The translations under genes and the position numbers were made by a program. Of a stretch of DNA of 64,000 nucleotides, positions 19,243 through 28,146 are shown piece by piece. Under the pieces are notes generated by a model, which saw nothing but the letters and a program-made list of their open reading frames with translations, searched no databases and was not told the DNA's origin. Numbering within the stretch: position 1 is the first letter of the stretch; each line of letters starts with the position of its first letter. Origin of the DNA: a virus; IMG/VR virus record IMGVR_UViG_3300046171_000225, positions 1 through 64,000 of that record; one strand, 5' to 3'.

Positions 19243-19763
19243 TACTAGGGTTGGATGTTAGTACATCAGTAATAGGATATACTATTCTTGATGAGGAAGC
19301 AAATATAATAATCTGTGAAGCTTGGGACTTAAGAAATAAAAATAAGTTCCCTGATCTATGGACAAAAGCTAAGTTCATTAAGTTTGAGCTTGAAGCGATA
19401 AAACACAGTTATAATATAAAACATATATGTATAGAGGAAGCATTTACTTTCTTCAAATCAGGAGGCTCAACAGCTAAGACAATGGCCAAGCTTCAAGCGT
19501 TCAATGGCATCGTATCTTGGTTATGTTTAGACGTAGTGGGGGTTACTCCAGAACACATCCCGCCAGCTAGAGCAAGGAAGCTTAATGGCATAAAAGTTTC
19601 TAGAGGAGAAAAGGCAAAAGAAGTCGTTTTGAACTATTTATTGGGGAGCGAAAAGGATTTTATTATCGAATATACTTCGAGAGGAAATCCAAAGCCCACT
19701 TCTTACGATAGAGCAGACAGCTTGGTAATAGCTAGAGCTTGCTATAAATTATCCATGGAATAG
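19239..19763 (+). CDS. RuvC-like Holliday junction resolvase
   Basis: 174 residues, the usual RuvC length. The RNase H-fold acidic residues are in place: Asp6 in GLDVSTS, Glu66/Glu67 in CIEEAF, and Asp157/Asp160 in the DRADS motif near the C-terminus. In phages such enzymes cut branched DNA before packaging or during recombination. T4 uses the unrelated endonuclease VII (gp49) for this, so this phage has probably substituted a RuvC-type nuclease. The start overlaps the upstream structural gene (ATGA). Enzyme type is well supported; the exact substrate is inferred. Confidence 0.85.
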   Translation: MILGLDVSTSVIGYTILDEEANIIICEAWDLRNKNKFPDLWTKAKFIKFELEAIKHSYNIKHICIEEAFTFFKSGGSTAKTMAKLQAFNGIVSWLCLDVVGVTPEHIPPARARKLNGIKVSRGEKAKEVVLNYLLGSEKDFIIEYTSRGNPKPTSYDRADSLVIARACYKLSME

Positions 19764-19776
19764 AGGAAACCCCAAT

Positions 19777-21021
19777 ATGAAAGCCACGGTCCTAACAGAA
19801 GCTTACATCCAACAAATCATTGAAGAAGAGACTAAAAGTATACTGTTCGAAGAACAAGTAAAGTTTTTAATGAGCGAAGGCTTCTATGAAGATGTTACTA
19901 GAGCAGCTGCTGAGGGTGGTGGTGGACTTTGTGGTGCATCTAGAGCCATAGATGCTACAATGGACTATTTCGGCACGCATGTTCGATTTGGCTACGATAT
20001 CGTGATTACTCTTTTTGGAATATTATTCCCTGGGATTGGCGATGTTGCTGACCTCATAGAGGCACTGAGATCAGGTTGCCGAGGCCAGTGTGTGGATATG
20101 TTAGTAGGATTTCTTCAGGCATTTCCTGGGTTCGGTACAGTGCCGGGAGGAGTGAAGCTAATGCTGAAATCCATAAGGAAAGGCGGCACGGACCTAGCAT
20201 CTAGAAAACTAGTTCATAAACAACTAAAGAATATTATGAATGAATTTTCTAAAGACCTTAAAGACTATAAACAATCAATAGAAATGATGAGTAAAAACTC
20301 TCGCAGCATCAGAGACAAACTTCAAGGACTAATTGATGTAGATATTGACGAATTTGAAGAGGCTCTTCAAGAATTTGGCCTACCAAAAGTTAGTAATTTT
20401 GCCCGTCAGATTTTGTATAATACTAATACAGAAGCTGGTTGGCTGATAGACACTGCGTTTAAATTACAAAATAGATTTTTTCAGTCAATGATTTCTATAC
20501 TAAATCTTTTATTCTATCTCGGACCCGCTGAATACAAAAAAAGAGGCCCTGATGGGTATATAATGTGGCTAATGGAGCAGCCGGTTGACAAAATGCTGTG
20601 TGATGCGATGGGAATGGCTCCAGAGGTTGTTATAGGCCTTACAAAAGACGCAGAGCCACTAGACTTGAAAAGCAAGAGACTCGAAAAGTTTGCAGCCCTT
20701 AAAACAGTCACAGGAGAGAAGACTCCTTTGATGGGCTTCGAGGAACTAGCCCAAAAGTGGGGGTACGGTAGCGTAGCAGAGTTGTTTCTAGGAATAAAAG
20801 ATCCGTACAAGGGCTTTCAACTCGATGCTACTAGAATTAATAAAGCTAACGTTGAACAATTTTTAGCGGACCCTGTCGGCTCTATCTTTGGGGACGAAGT
20901 AGAGCAGCTTTATAATGATTACATTTATACGTCGAAAGAAAGAGGTTTCTTTCACGCAGATAGTGATATCGTAAGAACTCCGCAGCAGGTAAAACAAATT
21001 ATAGAGAAAGCAAGACAATAA
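19777..21021 (+). CDS. Unknown protein with hydrophobic toxin-like segment, possible packaged protein
   Basis: 414 residues, AGAGG ribosome-binding site. The N-terminus is an amphipathic helix rich in Ile and Glu with several (I/L)xE sites (LFE near 25), resembling T4 gp21 protease cleavage sites. Residues ~65-130 hold two hydrophobic stretches rich in Gly and Pro (LFGILFPGIGDVADLIEAL and FLQAFPGFGTVPGGV), similar in flavour to the pre-toxin membrane segments of polymorphic toxins. No catalytic motif is seen. It lies directly before another N-terminally similar gene (21042). A prohead-internal, ejected protein is my inference; function unknown. Confidence 0.65.
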   Translation: MKATVLTEAYIQQIIEEETKSILFEEQVKFLMSEGFYEDVTRAAAEGGGGLCGASRAIDATMDYFGTHVRFGYDIVITLFGILFPGIGDVADLIEALRSGCRGQCVDMLVGFLQAFPGFGTVPGGVKLMLKSIRKGGTDLASRKLVHKQLKNIMNEFSKDLKDYKQSIEMMSKNSRSIRDKLQGLIDVDIDEFEEALQEFGLPKVSNFARQILYNTNTEAGWLIDTAFKLQNRFFQSMISILNLLFYLGPAEYKKRGPDGYIMWLMEQPVDKMLCDAMGMAPEVVIGLTKDAEPLDLKSKRLEKFAALKTVTGEKTPLMGFEELAQKWGYGSVAELFLGIKDPYKGFQLDATRINKANVEQFLADPVGSIFGDEVEQLYNDYIYTSKERGFFHADSDIVRTPQQVKQIIEKARQ

Positions 21022-21041
21022 GCTACAAATGAGGGCAACTG

Positions 21042-23009
21042 ATGAAGATCAACGACAATAAACTCGAAAGTATCATACTAGAAGAAACAGTCGCAGCGAT
21101 TAATGAAATAGAAACTAAAACCTCTGGGAAACTGTTAGGTCAGTTTTTTGATTTCCTTGGCATAGGGGTAGAAAAGATTTCTTCGCTGGAGTCGTTAAAA
21201 AAGAGACTTAAAGCGGACGCTGGCCCAAGAAGTAAATTGGTGCTGAGAGCTTTGGAGGGAGACCCGGACCTTAAAGTTTTATATAATGAAGACATGTTAG
21301 AATTGTTTAAAATGCTAAGAGATAGTCCATTTGACTATCACAAACAACTCCTAGATCAGCTTAGAACTAAAAGAATGCAATTTAAACGAGGTATATTAAA
21401 AAAACTTAAACTTCAAAACCTTGTAGATCAGGAAGATGACAAAGAGATTCTTTCTATTTTCCGGCAGGTTAGGGACGCGGTCGATGAACAAGCTCTTTTA
21501 GGCGAGTTGCCAGAGTCAGCCCTAGAAGGGGTAAATGATTTTCTAGGAGCATTTGGAGAAGACTTGCGGATAGCTATGGGTAGCAGGAAAGCACTTGAGC
21601 GTAGAATCATAGATCTTAGCTTGGAAGGTGATGCCCTAGATCTTATGATGGCGGAAGCCGAGCTTTTTGAGGCGGCAGCACGAGCTACCAGCCCAGTCGT
21701 ACAAAACATATTGTATACCATGGCAGCAATGGCAGGCACAGGCGTAGCGTACAGCATGCTCTACAGACCAGGAGAAGATGGGAAAGGGTCTGTTGATATA
21801 AAATCGAAAAAAACTTTAGATTTTAAAACATCAGTAAAAGATTTGCCAACTACTAGTGGCCCAACAAAGATCCCAGTCTTTGTCAGTACGAAAGAAAAGC
21901 CTGAGGTCAAAGATAAAAAGCCGCAACCAGCCAAACCTGAGCAGCAAGCTCAACGTGTTGGCGGTATTGCACCCAAAGATGGCGAATCTAAAATCGATTT
22001 TGTGAGGAGGGCAGGCTTTACTACTGGTACTAATGAAGAAGCTATTGACGCATTTAACAAAGTTTATCCAGATTATGGCGAAGAGGACGCCGAAGCTGGC
22101 ATACCTTTGCCCCAGAGATCTTTAAGAGAGGGGTTTGATAAAGAAGATCTAGATGAGCCTCTTCTCAAAACACCAGTCACTCCTGAGATAGAAGACGACG
22201 CCCCAGAATACAAAGATCCTGTTCCTGTTGTCGGGCTTGAAGATGAAGGCTTTACTGTTGAGGTGGCTGAGGGTCCTTTCGCACCAATTTATAGAAAAAA
22301 TGGTAGAAAGGTTTCGAAAAACCTTGTAGATATTGCTTATAAAAAACTATACCTTGCCCCCCTTCCTGCTCTTGAGGACGAAGGGTATACTCGCTTAATG
22401 ATGCCTGCTGGTCAAAAAGAAAGATACTTTGACCCTGACGGACAAGAAGTGTCTGAGGAAGAGATTGCCAGACTAATAGCTACAGCAGCAGAGGATAAAG
22501 AAGCCATAAGACAGGCTACACTAAGTTCCTATGAGCGTGGGAAAAAGCAAGACCTCGAAGACAGAGAGGCGATAACACAGGCAGTATTAAGATCTTACGA
22601 GCGTGGGAAAAAGAAAGGCCTTAGGCAAGTCGCTACAACTCTAGATGATGTAGCCAAAGGTGAGGTAATGCTGCCTGGACAAATGGGCGATGGTATTAAA
22701 GCGATGCAAACAATGATCGCTGGCATTTTTGCTGATACGGGGAGAGAAGATATTCTTCCCAAGTACGGCGCAGATGGCAAGTATGGTCGTGAGACAAGAA
22801 ATGCCGTGACCGTCCTCCAGAGAGATGTTCTTGGGTTTACTGGCAAAGATATAGATGGTAAGTATGGGCCTAAGACACACAAGGCTCTTAAAGCTTATAA
22901 AGAAGCGTCAGCCAAGCTTCCTATTTCAGTGAGTCCAGAGATAGAGGGACCACCAAGCCTAGTGAACGAATCTATCCTAAACCGTTGGAAGAAAATCATT
23001 AAGGGCTAG
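21042..23009 (+). CDS. Putative packaged/ejected protein with C-terminal peptidoglycan-binding domain
   Basis: 655 residues. The N-terminus (LESIILEE) has the same Ile/Glu helix with ILE and INE sites as its neighbour. A single hydrophobic segment lies near residues 225-245. Residues ~265-420 are a Pro/Glu/Lys linker. A 22-residue tandem repeat sits near 487-530, and residues ~550-640 match a PG_binding_1 fold (two DGKYG turns followed by ETR.AV..LQ and KTHKALKAY). The protein ends in NRWKKIIKG. Membrane segment plus peptidoglycan binding suggests a protein acting at the cell envelope on infection or at lysis. No lytic catalytic domain is visible. Confidence 0.65.
   Translation: MKINDNKLESIILEETVAAINEIETKTSGKLLGQFFDFLGIGVEKISSLESLKKRLKADAGPRSKLVLRALEGDPDLKVLYNEDMLELFKMLRDSPFDYHKQLLDQLRTKRMQFKRGILKKLKLQNLVDQEDDKEILSIFRQVRDAVDEQALLGELPESALEGVNDFLGAFGEDLRIAMGSRKALERRIIDLSLEGDALDLMMAEAELFEAAARATSPVVQNILYTMAAMAGTGVAYSMLYRPGEDGKGSVDIKSKKTLDFKTSVKDLPTTSGPTKIPVFVSTKEKPEVKDKKPQPAKPEQQAQRVGGIAPKDGESKIDFVRRAGFTTGTNEEAIDAFNKVYPDYGEEDAEAGIPLPQRSLREGFDKEDLDEPLLKTPVTPEIEDDAPEYKDPVPVVGLEDEGFTVEVAEGPFAPIYRKNGRKVSKNLVDIAYKKLYLAPLPALEDEGYTRLMMPAGQKERYFDPDGQEVSEEEIARLIATAAEDKEAIRQATLSSYERGKKQDLEDREAITQAVLRSYERGKKKGLRQVATTLDDVAKGEVMLPGQMGDGIKAMQTMIAGIFADTGREDILPKYGADGKYGRETRNAVTVLQRDVLGFTGKDIDGKYGPKTHKALKAYKEASAKLPISVSPEIEGPPSLVNESILNRWKKIIKG
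22499..22630 (+). repeat. Two-copy 66-base tandem repeat inside the 21042 gene
   Basis: Two adjacent 66-base units encode EAI.QA.L.SYERGKK. The 15-mer GAGCGTGGGAAAAAG occurs once in each unit at a 66-base spacing (about 22532 and 22598). The protein repeat is a charged helix, probably a spacer before the peptidoglycan-binding domain. Confidence 0.6.
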
Positions 23010-23013
23010 TCTC

Positions 23014-23042
23014 TTGACACCCAAATTAGGCAGTGCTACTAC
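23014..23042 (+). promoter_or_regulatory. Candidate sigma70-type promoter before primase
   Basis: TTGACA at 23014, 17-base spacer, TACTAC at 23037. The -35 box is perfect, the -10 box is weak. It lies in the 39-base gap before the primase ATG at 23049, where virion-type genes give way to replication genes. A second TTGACAC box precedes uvsX. Confidence 0.3.
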
Positions 23043-23048
23043 AGTGGC

Positions 23049-23981
23049 ATGCCTGAAAAACTAAACATTCTCAAAGGTATTCTTGGTCGCTACCGTTCTT
23101 CGGGCCAGGAGTACCTTTTTACTTGTCCTTACTGTGGGCACCACAAGCTCAAGTTCTCAGTGAATATTGAGAAGAATATGTATAAGTGCTGGGTTTGTGA
23201 CCAGCGCGGCAAGGACATATATAAAGTCATTAAGCGTTATGGAACTTTCCGCGACATTCAAGAGTGGAGAGTCCTTACAAACATGGTTGAACTTTCTGAG
23301 TTCGACGGAATGTTCGACGGACCAGAAGAAGAAAAAGAAGAGATCTTAGATCTTCCGCCTGAGTTCCGGTCCCTTGCGAACACGAACACAATCGCAGCTC
23401 AGAACGCTCTGAATTACCTTAGGGGTAGAGGGGTGACAGATAAAGATATTCTTCGATGGAAGATCGGCTTTTGTGATGACGGAGAATATAAAAACAGAAT
23501 TATTGTTCCCTCTTTCGGAATGACCGGCAAAGCAAACTTTTTTGTTGCCCGTTCTTACTCAGGCGATTGGATGAGATACAAGAATCCAAAGGTCAACAGA
23601 AATATAATATTCAATGAACTATATATGGATTGGGGTAGAGATGTTGTCTTAGTGGAGGGCATCTTCGATGCGATCAGAGCCCACAATATTGGGTCTCCGA
23701 TTCCACTTTTGGGTTCGACTCTTAGGGTAGAGTCAAAACTATTCCAAAACATAGTCAGGAATGATTCAAGAGTTTTCCTGGCTCTCGATGACGATGCCAA
23801 AAAGAAAGCAATGAAAGTTGCTTCAAGTCTTAATAAGTACGGCATTGAAGTCTACGATATCGACACCTCGGGATACGAAGATGTGGCAGAAATGCCGCAC
23901 GATATCTTGCAAGAAAGAAAAGAAACAGCTAAGATAATAAATCCCAATAATCGCTTGTACGAACTTATAAGGAACATCTAA
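23049..23981 (+). CDS. DnaG-type DNA primase (gp61-like)
   Basis: 310 residues. An N-terminal zinc ribbon (CPYC near residue 25, CWVC near 48) is followed by a helical region and a TOPRIM domain: the acidic motif LVEGIFDA near residue 201 and ALDDDA near 246. This is the zinc-binding plus RNA polymerase core of a bacterial-type primase, compact as in T4 gp61. It would synthesise RNA primers for lagging-strand synthesis together with the DnaB-type helicase at 61932. The stop is followed immediately by the ATG of the Mre11/Rad50 fusion. Confidence 0.85.
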   Translation: MPEKLNILKGILGRYRSSGQEYLFTCPYCGHHKLKFSVNIEKNMYKCWVCDQRGKDIYKVIKRYGTFRDIQEWRVLTNMVELSEFDGMFDGPEEEKEEILDLPPEFRSLANTNTIAAQNALNYLRGRGVTDKDILRWKIGFCDDGEYKNRIIVPSFGMTGKANFFVARSYSGDWMRYKNPKVNRNIIFNELYMDWGRDVVLVEGIFDAIRAHNIGSPIPLLGSTLRVESKLFQNIVRNDSRVFLALDDDAKKKAMKVASSLNKYGIEVYDIDTSGYEDVAEMPHDILQERKETAKIINPNNRLYELIRNI

Positions 23982-26900
23982 ATGCGTTTTGCCCATATTG
24001 CTGACACTCACATCCGGAATCTAAAGTACCACAAAGAGTACAAAGAAGTGTTCAGGCAGTTATATGAATCTATTCGGCAAGAGAATGTCGATTACATTAT
24101 TCATTGTGGAGACATCGCTCACACTAAGACACAGATCTCTCCAGAGTTCGTGGATATGTGCTCAGATTTTCTAAGCAATCTAGCAGATATTGCTCCCACG
24201 TATGTGATTCTGGGCAACCACGATGGTAACCTCAAGAACACAGGCCGTCTCGACGCCTTAACGCCTATTGTAGAGGCCCTTGAGCATCCGGACCTACATT
24301 TGCTCAAGAACGCTCAAGAAGTCTACCTAAGGGACGGTTTTGCGCTTAATGTGCTGTCTGTGTTCGATGAAAGCAACTGGGATGATCCATCTAACTACGA
24401 CAACGTTAATATTGCTCTGTACCATGGCTCCATCTCTAACTGTCAGACAGATAGTGGCTGGGTCATGGAAAAGGGCGAGCATGACATAAGTATTTTTGAA
24501 GAGTTCGACTACGCTTTCCTGGGCGATATCCACAAACCACAAGCAATGGATAAAGCTGGTAGAATCCGATACGCTGGGTCCACGGTACAGCAAGGGTTTG
24601 GAGAGTCAGAAGACAAGGGTATTCTTGTTTGGGATATTCAAGATCGTGATAACTTTGAAGTCAAAAGGGTGACTTTCCAAAATCCCAAGCCATTCGTAAC
24701 GGTCGAGCTTATAGATGGCAAACTACCAAGCGTAGAACTAGAGAAGGGTGCTCGTGTTCGTTTGCTTTCTAATGAGAGTATCACATTAGAGAACATGAAG
24801 AAAGCAGTGGACGTAGCTCAGCATCGGTTCAAGCCAGAGAGCATTACCTTCTTGAATAGAAATATCAGCCAGAACAGCCTAAACGCTAACACGGCAGACC
24901 ATATTAGACACGATGACCTGCGCGATATTGTTGTCCAGAGGAGATTGATCAAGGAGTTTCTTTCGGATTACCAACTCAGCGCTGCCGTTATGGATAAGAT
25001 CTTAGAGCTAAATGACAAGTACAATCTCATGGCTGAGGAGAGTGAAGAAGTTCTTCGTAATGTTAACTGGAAGATTCGTAAGCTTAAGTTTGATAACTTG
25101 TTTAACTACGGAGAGGATAATGAGATTAACTTTGCGGCTCTCAACGGAATTATTGGAATCTTTGGAAAGAACTACTCTGGCAAATCAAGCGTAATCGACA
25201 GCTTGCTTTTCACCCTGTTCAATACAACTTCCAAGAACGAGAGGAAAAATCTAAATGTGATCAACTTCGATAAGGAGTATGCCTCTGGGCACCTTGAGTT
25301 GATGACCGAAGACGGAACTGTTTGGAACATCAATAGGCAAACAGACAAGTACACAAAGAAGTCTAGAGGCAAATTGGTCACCGAAGCAAAGACCGATCTA
25401 AATTTTACCTCTACTCTTATTGACGGTACGACTGAAGAGAGAAATGGTCTGACAAGGAATGATACTGACAAAGAGATTAGAAAGGTTTTTGGAACTGTAG
25501 ATGACTTCTTGCTAACCTCGATGTCGTCACAGCTAGACTCATTGTCGTTCATTCGCGAAGGGTCTACCAAGCGTAAAGAAATCTTTGCTAAGTTCTTGGA
25601 CCTTGAACTTTTCGATAAAAAGTACAAGCTTGCTAAAGTCGAGGCTTCTGATTTACGTGGTGCTCTCAAGCGCCTAGAGGGTAAAAACTATGCTTCCGAC
25701 ATAGATGAGGCCCTATATGAGCTAGAGCAGTGTGTGCTAGATAGCGAAGAAGCTCAGAAAGAAATAAAAGAAAACGGCACACTTATTGACTCTAGCCAAA
25801 AGAGTTTGACTGACCTTGAGGTAAAGATCAAAGCTACGCCCACTGAGTTGATTGACATAGTAGCTTTGCGAAGAGAACTAAAAGATAAAAAGAACCAACT
25901 GGTATCTGTGAATTCCAACACAGGAGAGCTCGAAGATAAGTCAGTTAGATACGAAGAGATTCGTCAGACTCTTGTGGGGTATATAGAAGAGTTTGATGGC
26001 ACACCTTATGAGTATAGGATTGATACATGCTCGAAGATCGATGGCTTGTTGGCAGAGATCAAGACTAAAGTAAATGAGCGCACGCGTTCCAAGAGGGAGA
26101 ATGAGAGGCAAGCTAAGATTTTGGACGACATCCCTTGCGGCACCTCTTACCCAACTTGTAAGTTTATTAAAGATGCTTACGTGGCAAAAGCGAATATTCC
26201 CCAAGACCAGAAGGAATTGGATAAGTATAATAGTGATTCTGCGATTCTAGAAGAGAAGAAAGAAGCACTCGCACCAGGAGAAGCCCAAGAACAGCTCGAC
26301 AAGCACCAAGCTTTGGTTGACAAGCACAGGGAATATGTGACGTCTCTTGATAAAATCAAGTTGACGCTTGAAAAAAACAAAGCGATTGCCGTAACTTTGG
26401 TATCTGAGATCTCCTCTCTGGAAGAAAGAGAGAAGCAGTACACGGTGAACAAAGAGGCTATCGATAATTTAAACACTCTTCTGTCTGACAAAGCTAAGCT
26501 TGCGAAGACGTTAAGGGATTTTGAAGCAGAAAAGAGAAACCTAGACAGCCGCTCTAAGATTGTCAATAGAAAGATAGGCTCGCTGGAGCAGAAGATTGAA
26601 AACCTCCGCGAGCAACAGACAGAACTAACAAGACTGCAAGAAGAATATTCTGCATACGACCTTTACTCGAAGTGCATGCACAGTAACGGAATTGCATACG
26701 ACATTATCAAGAGTAAGCTTCCGGCTATCAACGAAGAGATCACTAAGTTCCTTATGAATATTGTAGAGTTTGATGTCTACTTCGAAGACGAAGGTAAAAA
26801 GCTGAACATCTATATCCAGCATCCAGAACAAGATCCAAGGCCTCTTGAGATGGGCTCCGGAGCAGAAAAGACGATTGCTGCTATGGCTATCAGATTGGCA

Positions 26901-27125
26901 CTTCTATCTGTTTCTAATTTGCCCAAAGGGGATATTTTTATATTAGACGAACCAGGGACTGCCCTTGACGAGGAAAATATGGAAGGCTTTACTCGGATGC
27001 TTGAAATGATTAAGAGCCATTTTAAGACCGTATTACTTATCTCTCATCTTGAGGCTCTAAAAGATTGCGTAGACAAGCAGATAAGTATAGAACAGAAGGA
27101 CGGGTATGCTTTTGTTAACTGTTAG
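23982..27125 (+). CDS. Fused Mre11/Rad50 (SbcD-SbcC, gp47-gp46) recombination nuclease
   Basis: 1,047 residues in one frame. Residues 1-~340 are a metallophosphoesterase of the SbcD/gp47 type: ADTH (7-10), HCGD (42-45), GNHD near 77 and LGDIHKP near 184. From ~355 on it is an SbcC/Rad50/gp46 ATPase: Walker A GKNYSGKS (395-402), two long coiled-coil arms, an apex with CGTSYPTC (Cys719, Cys726), a Walker B FILDEPG near 985 and a switch LLISHLE near 1018. In T4 these are two genes. The protein processes DNA ends for recombination-dependent replication. The apex has C-x6-C and not the usual CxxC zinc hook. Confidence 0.88.
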   Translation: MRFAHIADTHIRNLKYHKEYKEVFRQLYESIRQENVDYIIHCGDIAHTKTQISPEFVDMCSDFLSNLADIAPTYVILGNHDGNLKNTGRLDALTPIVEALEHPDLHLLKNAQEVYLRDGFALNVLSVFDESNWDDPSNYDNVNIALYHGSISNCQTDSGWVMEKGEHDISIFEEFDYAFLGDIHKPQAMDKAGRIRYAGSTVQQGFGESEDKGILVWDIQDRDNFEVKRVTFQNPKPFVTVELIDGKLPSVELEKGARVRLLSNESITLENMKKAVDVAQHRFKPESITFLNRNISQNSLNANTADHIRHDDLRDIVVQRRLIKEFLSDYQLSAAVMDKILELNDKYNLMAEESEEVLRNVNWKIRKLKFDNLFNYGEDNEINFAALNGIIGIFGKNYSGKSSVIDSLLFTLFNTTSKNERKNLNVINFDKEYASGHLELMTEDGTVWNINRQTDKYTKKSRGKLVTEAKTDLNFTSTLIDGTTEERNGLTRNDTDKEIRKVFGTVDDFLLTSMSSQLDSLSFIREGSTKRKEIFAKFLDLELFDKKYKLAKVEASDLRGALKRLEGKNYASDIDEALYELEQCVLDSEEAQKEIKENGTLIDSSQKSLTDLEVKIKATPTELIDIVALRRELKDKKNQLVSVNSNTGELEDKSVRYEEIRQTLVGYIEEFDGTPYEYRIDTCSKIDGLLAEIKTKVNERTRSKRENERQAKILDDIPCGTSYPTCKFIKDAYVAKANIPQDQKELDKYNSDSAILEEKKEALAPGEAQEQLDKHQALVDKHREYVTSLDKIKLTLEKNKAIAVTLVSEISSLEEREKQYTVNKEAIDNLNTLLSDKAKLAKTLRDFEAEKRNLDSRSKIVNRKIGSLEQKIENLREQQTELTRLQEEYSAYDLYSKCMHSNGIAYDIIKSKLPAINEEITKFLMNIVEFDVYFEDEGKKLNIYIQHPEQDPRPLEMGSGAEKTIAAMAIRLALLSVSNLPKGDIFILDEPGTALDEENMEGFTRMLEMIKSHFKTVLLISHLEALKDCVDKQISIEQKDGYAFVNC

Positions 27126-27136
27126 ACTAATTATTA
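27126..27136 (+). promoter_or_regulatory. ACTAATTATTA late-gene element
   Basis: ACTAATTATTA starts directly after the TAG of the recombination nuclease gene and 26 bases before the ATG at 27152. It is a member of the recurring element and marks the change from recombination to late genes. Confidence 0.35.
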
Positions 27137-27151
27137 AGAACATGAGAGGTT

Positions 27152-27532
27152 ATGATGGACCCTTTTTTGGGCTTTGCGCTAAAATACTGGAGAGAAACTT
27201 TAATTATATTATTGCTTTCAACCGCTGCTGCCTCATGGTATTCTGATAGATCTTCTCTTATCAAATCGTTTGACAAGGCTACGGAACGCTACGAAAAAGA
27301 GTTGGCAACTGTAAAGGAAAGTCATGCTCGGGAAGTCGAGAGGCAAGAGAAAGTTCTCAAAGAATATCAGAAGAAAGTGTCTGAGATAGAGAGAGACTAC
27401 GCAGCTGTTCAAGATGAACTTCAAGATGTACAAGATTCTAGAGTTGGGGAGATCGTGAGACTAAGGAGCGATGACCCTAAAAAGCTTGCGACTCAAATAG
27501 AAGAAGCATTTGGATTTGAATATGTTAAATAA
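27152..27532 (+). CDS. Small inner-membrane coiled-coil protein, possible i-spanin (Rz-like)
   Basis: 126 residues starting ATGATG after GAGAGG. An N-terminal membrane segment (LIILLLSTAAASWY, residues ~16-29) is followed by a ~70-residue charged coiled coil rich in Glu, Lys and Gln. This is the layout of Rz-type inner-membrane spanins, which join inner and outer membrane at lysis. It overlaps the next signal-peptide gene by 11 bases, as spanin partners often overlap. Family assignment is by architecture only. Confidence 0.5.
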   Translation: MMDPFLGFALKYWRETLIILLLSTAAASWYSDRSSLIKSFDKATERYEKELATVKESHAREVERQEKVLKEYQKKVSEIERDYAAVQDELQDVQDSRVGEIVRLRSDDPKKLATQIEEAFGFEYVK

Positions 27533-27968
27533 AATTACACTATTCCTGGGTCTAGTTTTGTCGTTGTGGAGTACCCCAGCGTATGGTAACGATGGTAAAT
27601 TTACTCTTGTTCCACGGGGTGGCAGAGTTTCGTTTCAAGCCACTTGCTTTGATGACGTGGCTACCGCAAAGCTTTTGGCTTGGAAAGAGTTTCAAAAAAT
27701 AGAGTTTGATAATAGATTAAAATTTGAACTAGATCTGCAAAGAGAGAAACTTTCCTTGGAGCTTAAAACTAATCAAATTAAGTTTGATGAGGCTACGATT
27801 AGATATGAAGAGAAAATTAGACTGAGGGACGAAGAAATTAAGGACCTCAGGGACCTAATTAAAAAAGACAGGAAGGTTAATCTTCCTCTAATTATAGCAG
27901 GTAGTATCGCTGCCGGAATAGCAGTAGGAGTGGGGTCAGCATATGCGATTGATAGAGCTTTTCAGTGA
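27522..27968 (+). CDS. Exported coiled-coil protein with signal peptide and C-terminal membrane segment
   Basis: 148 residues from ATG 27522; this start gives a clean signal peptide (LNK, hydrophobic core, cleavage-like AYG near residue 22). The middle is a Lys/Glu coiled coil (~55-115). The C-terminus is a hydrophobic Gly/Ala/Ile segment (LPLIIAGSIAAGIAVGVGSA) ending IDRAFQ. There is no lipobox, so it is not a classical o-spanin. Overlap with the preceding Rz-like gene and the following DUF6356-like gene suggests a shared envelope job, possibly lysis. Function is inference. Confidence 0.5.
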   Translation: MLNKITLFLGLVLSLWSTPAYGNDGKFTLVPRGGRVSFQATCFDDVATAKLLAWKEFQKIEFDNRLKFELDLQREKLSLELKTNQIKFDEATIRYEEKIRLRDEEIKDLRDLIKKDRKVNLPLIIAGSIAAGIAVGVGSAYAIDRAFQ

Positions 27969-28146
27969 GCATCCAAACAGTATTGGGATGAGTTATTTCG
28001 CACATATGGTTAGAGCATTTGGTTTCTCTTTCGTAATGATGTATGGAAGTGTGGTTTGTTTTATCCACGCTATTTTCCCTTTTTTATTAGAGCACGATGC
28101 ATCTAGACTGGTTTCTACTCTTTATGAGAAGATGGGGGAGAAGTGA
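27943..28146 (+). CDS. DUF6356-like small membrane protein
   Basis: 67 residues. The pattern (L)F.EHP.S.G.SYF.HM..A.GFSF followed by a hydrophobic stretch, HA.FPFL and ASR.V..LY..M is the signature I associate with DUF6356, a small membrane family known mainly from alphaproteobacteria. One or two membrane segments lie at residues ~27-50. It overlaps both neighbours. In this position it could be a holin-like protein or a modifier of the host envelope. The biochemical function of the family is not known to me. Confidence 0.6.
   Translation: MRLIELFSEHPNSIGMSYFAHMVRAFGFSFVMMYGSVVCFIHAIFPFLLEHDASRLVSTLYEKMGEK

Noticed and set aside
22499-22630. CRISPR-like or regulatory repeat
   Set aside because: Only two adjacent units, in frame and coding for a helical protein repeat; no spacers.
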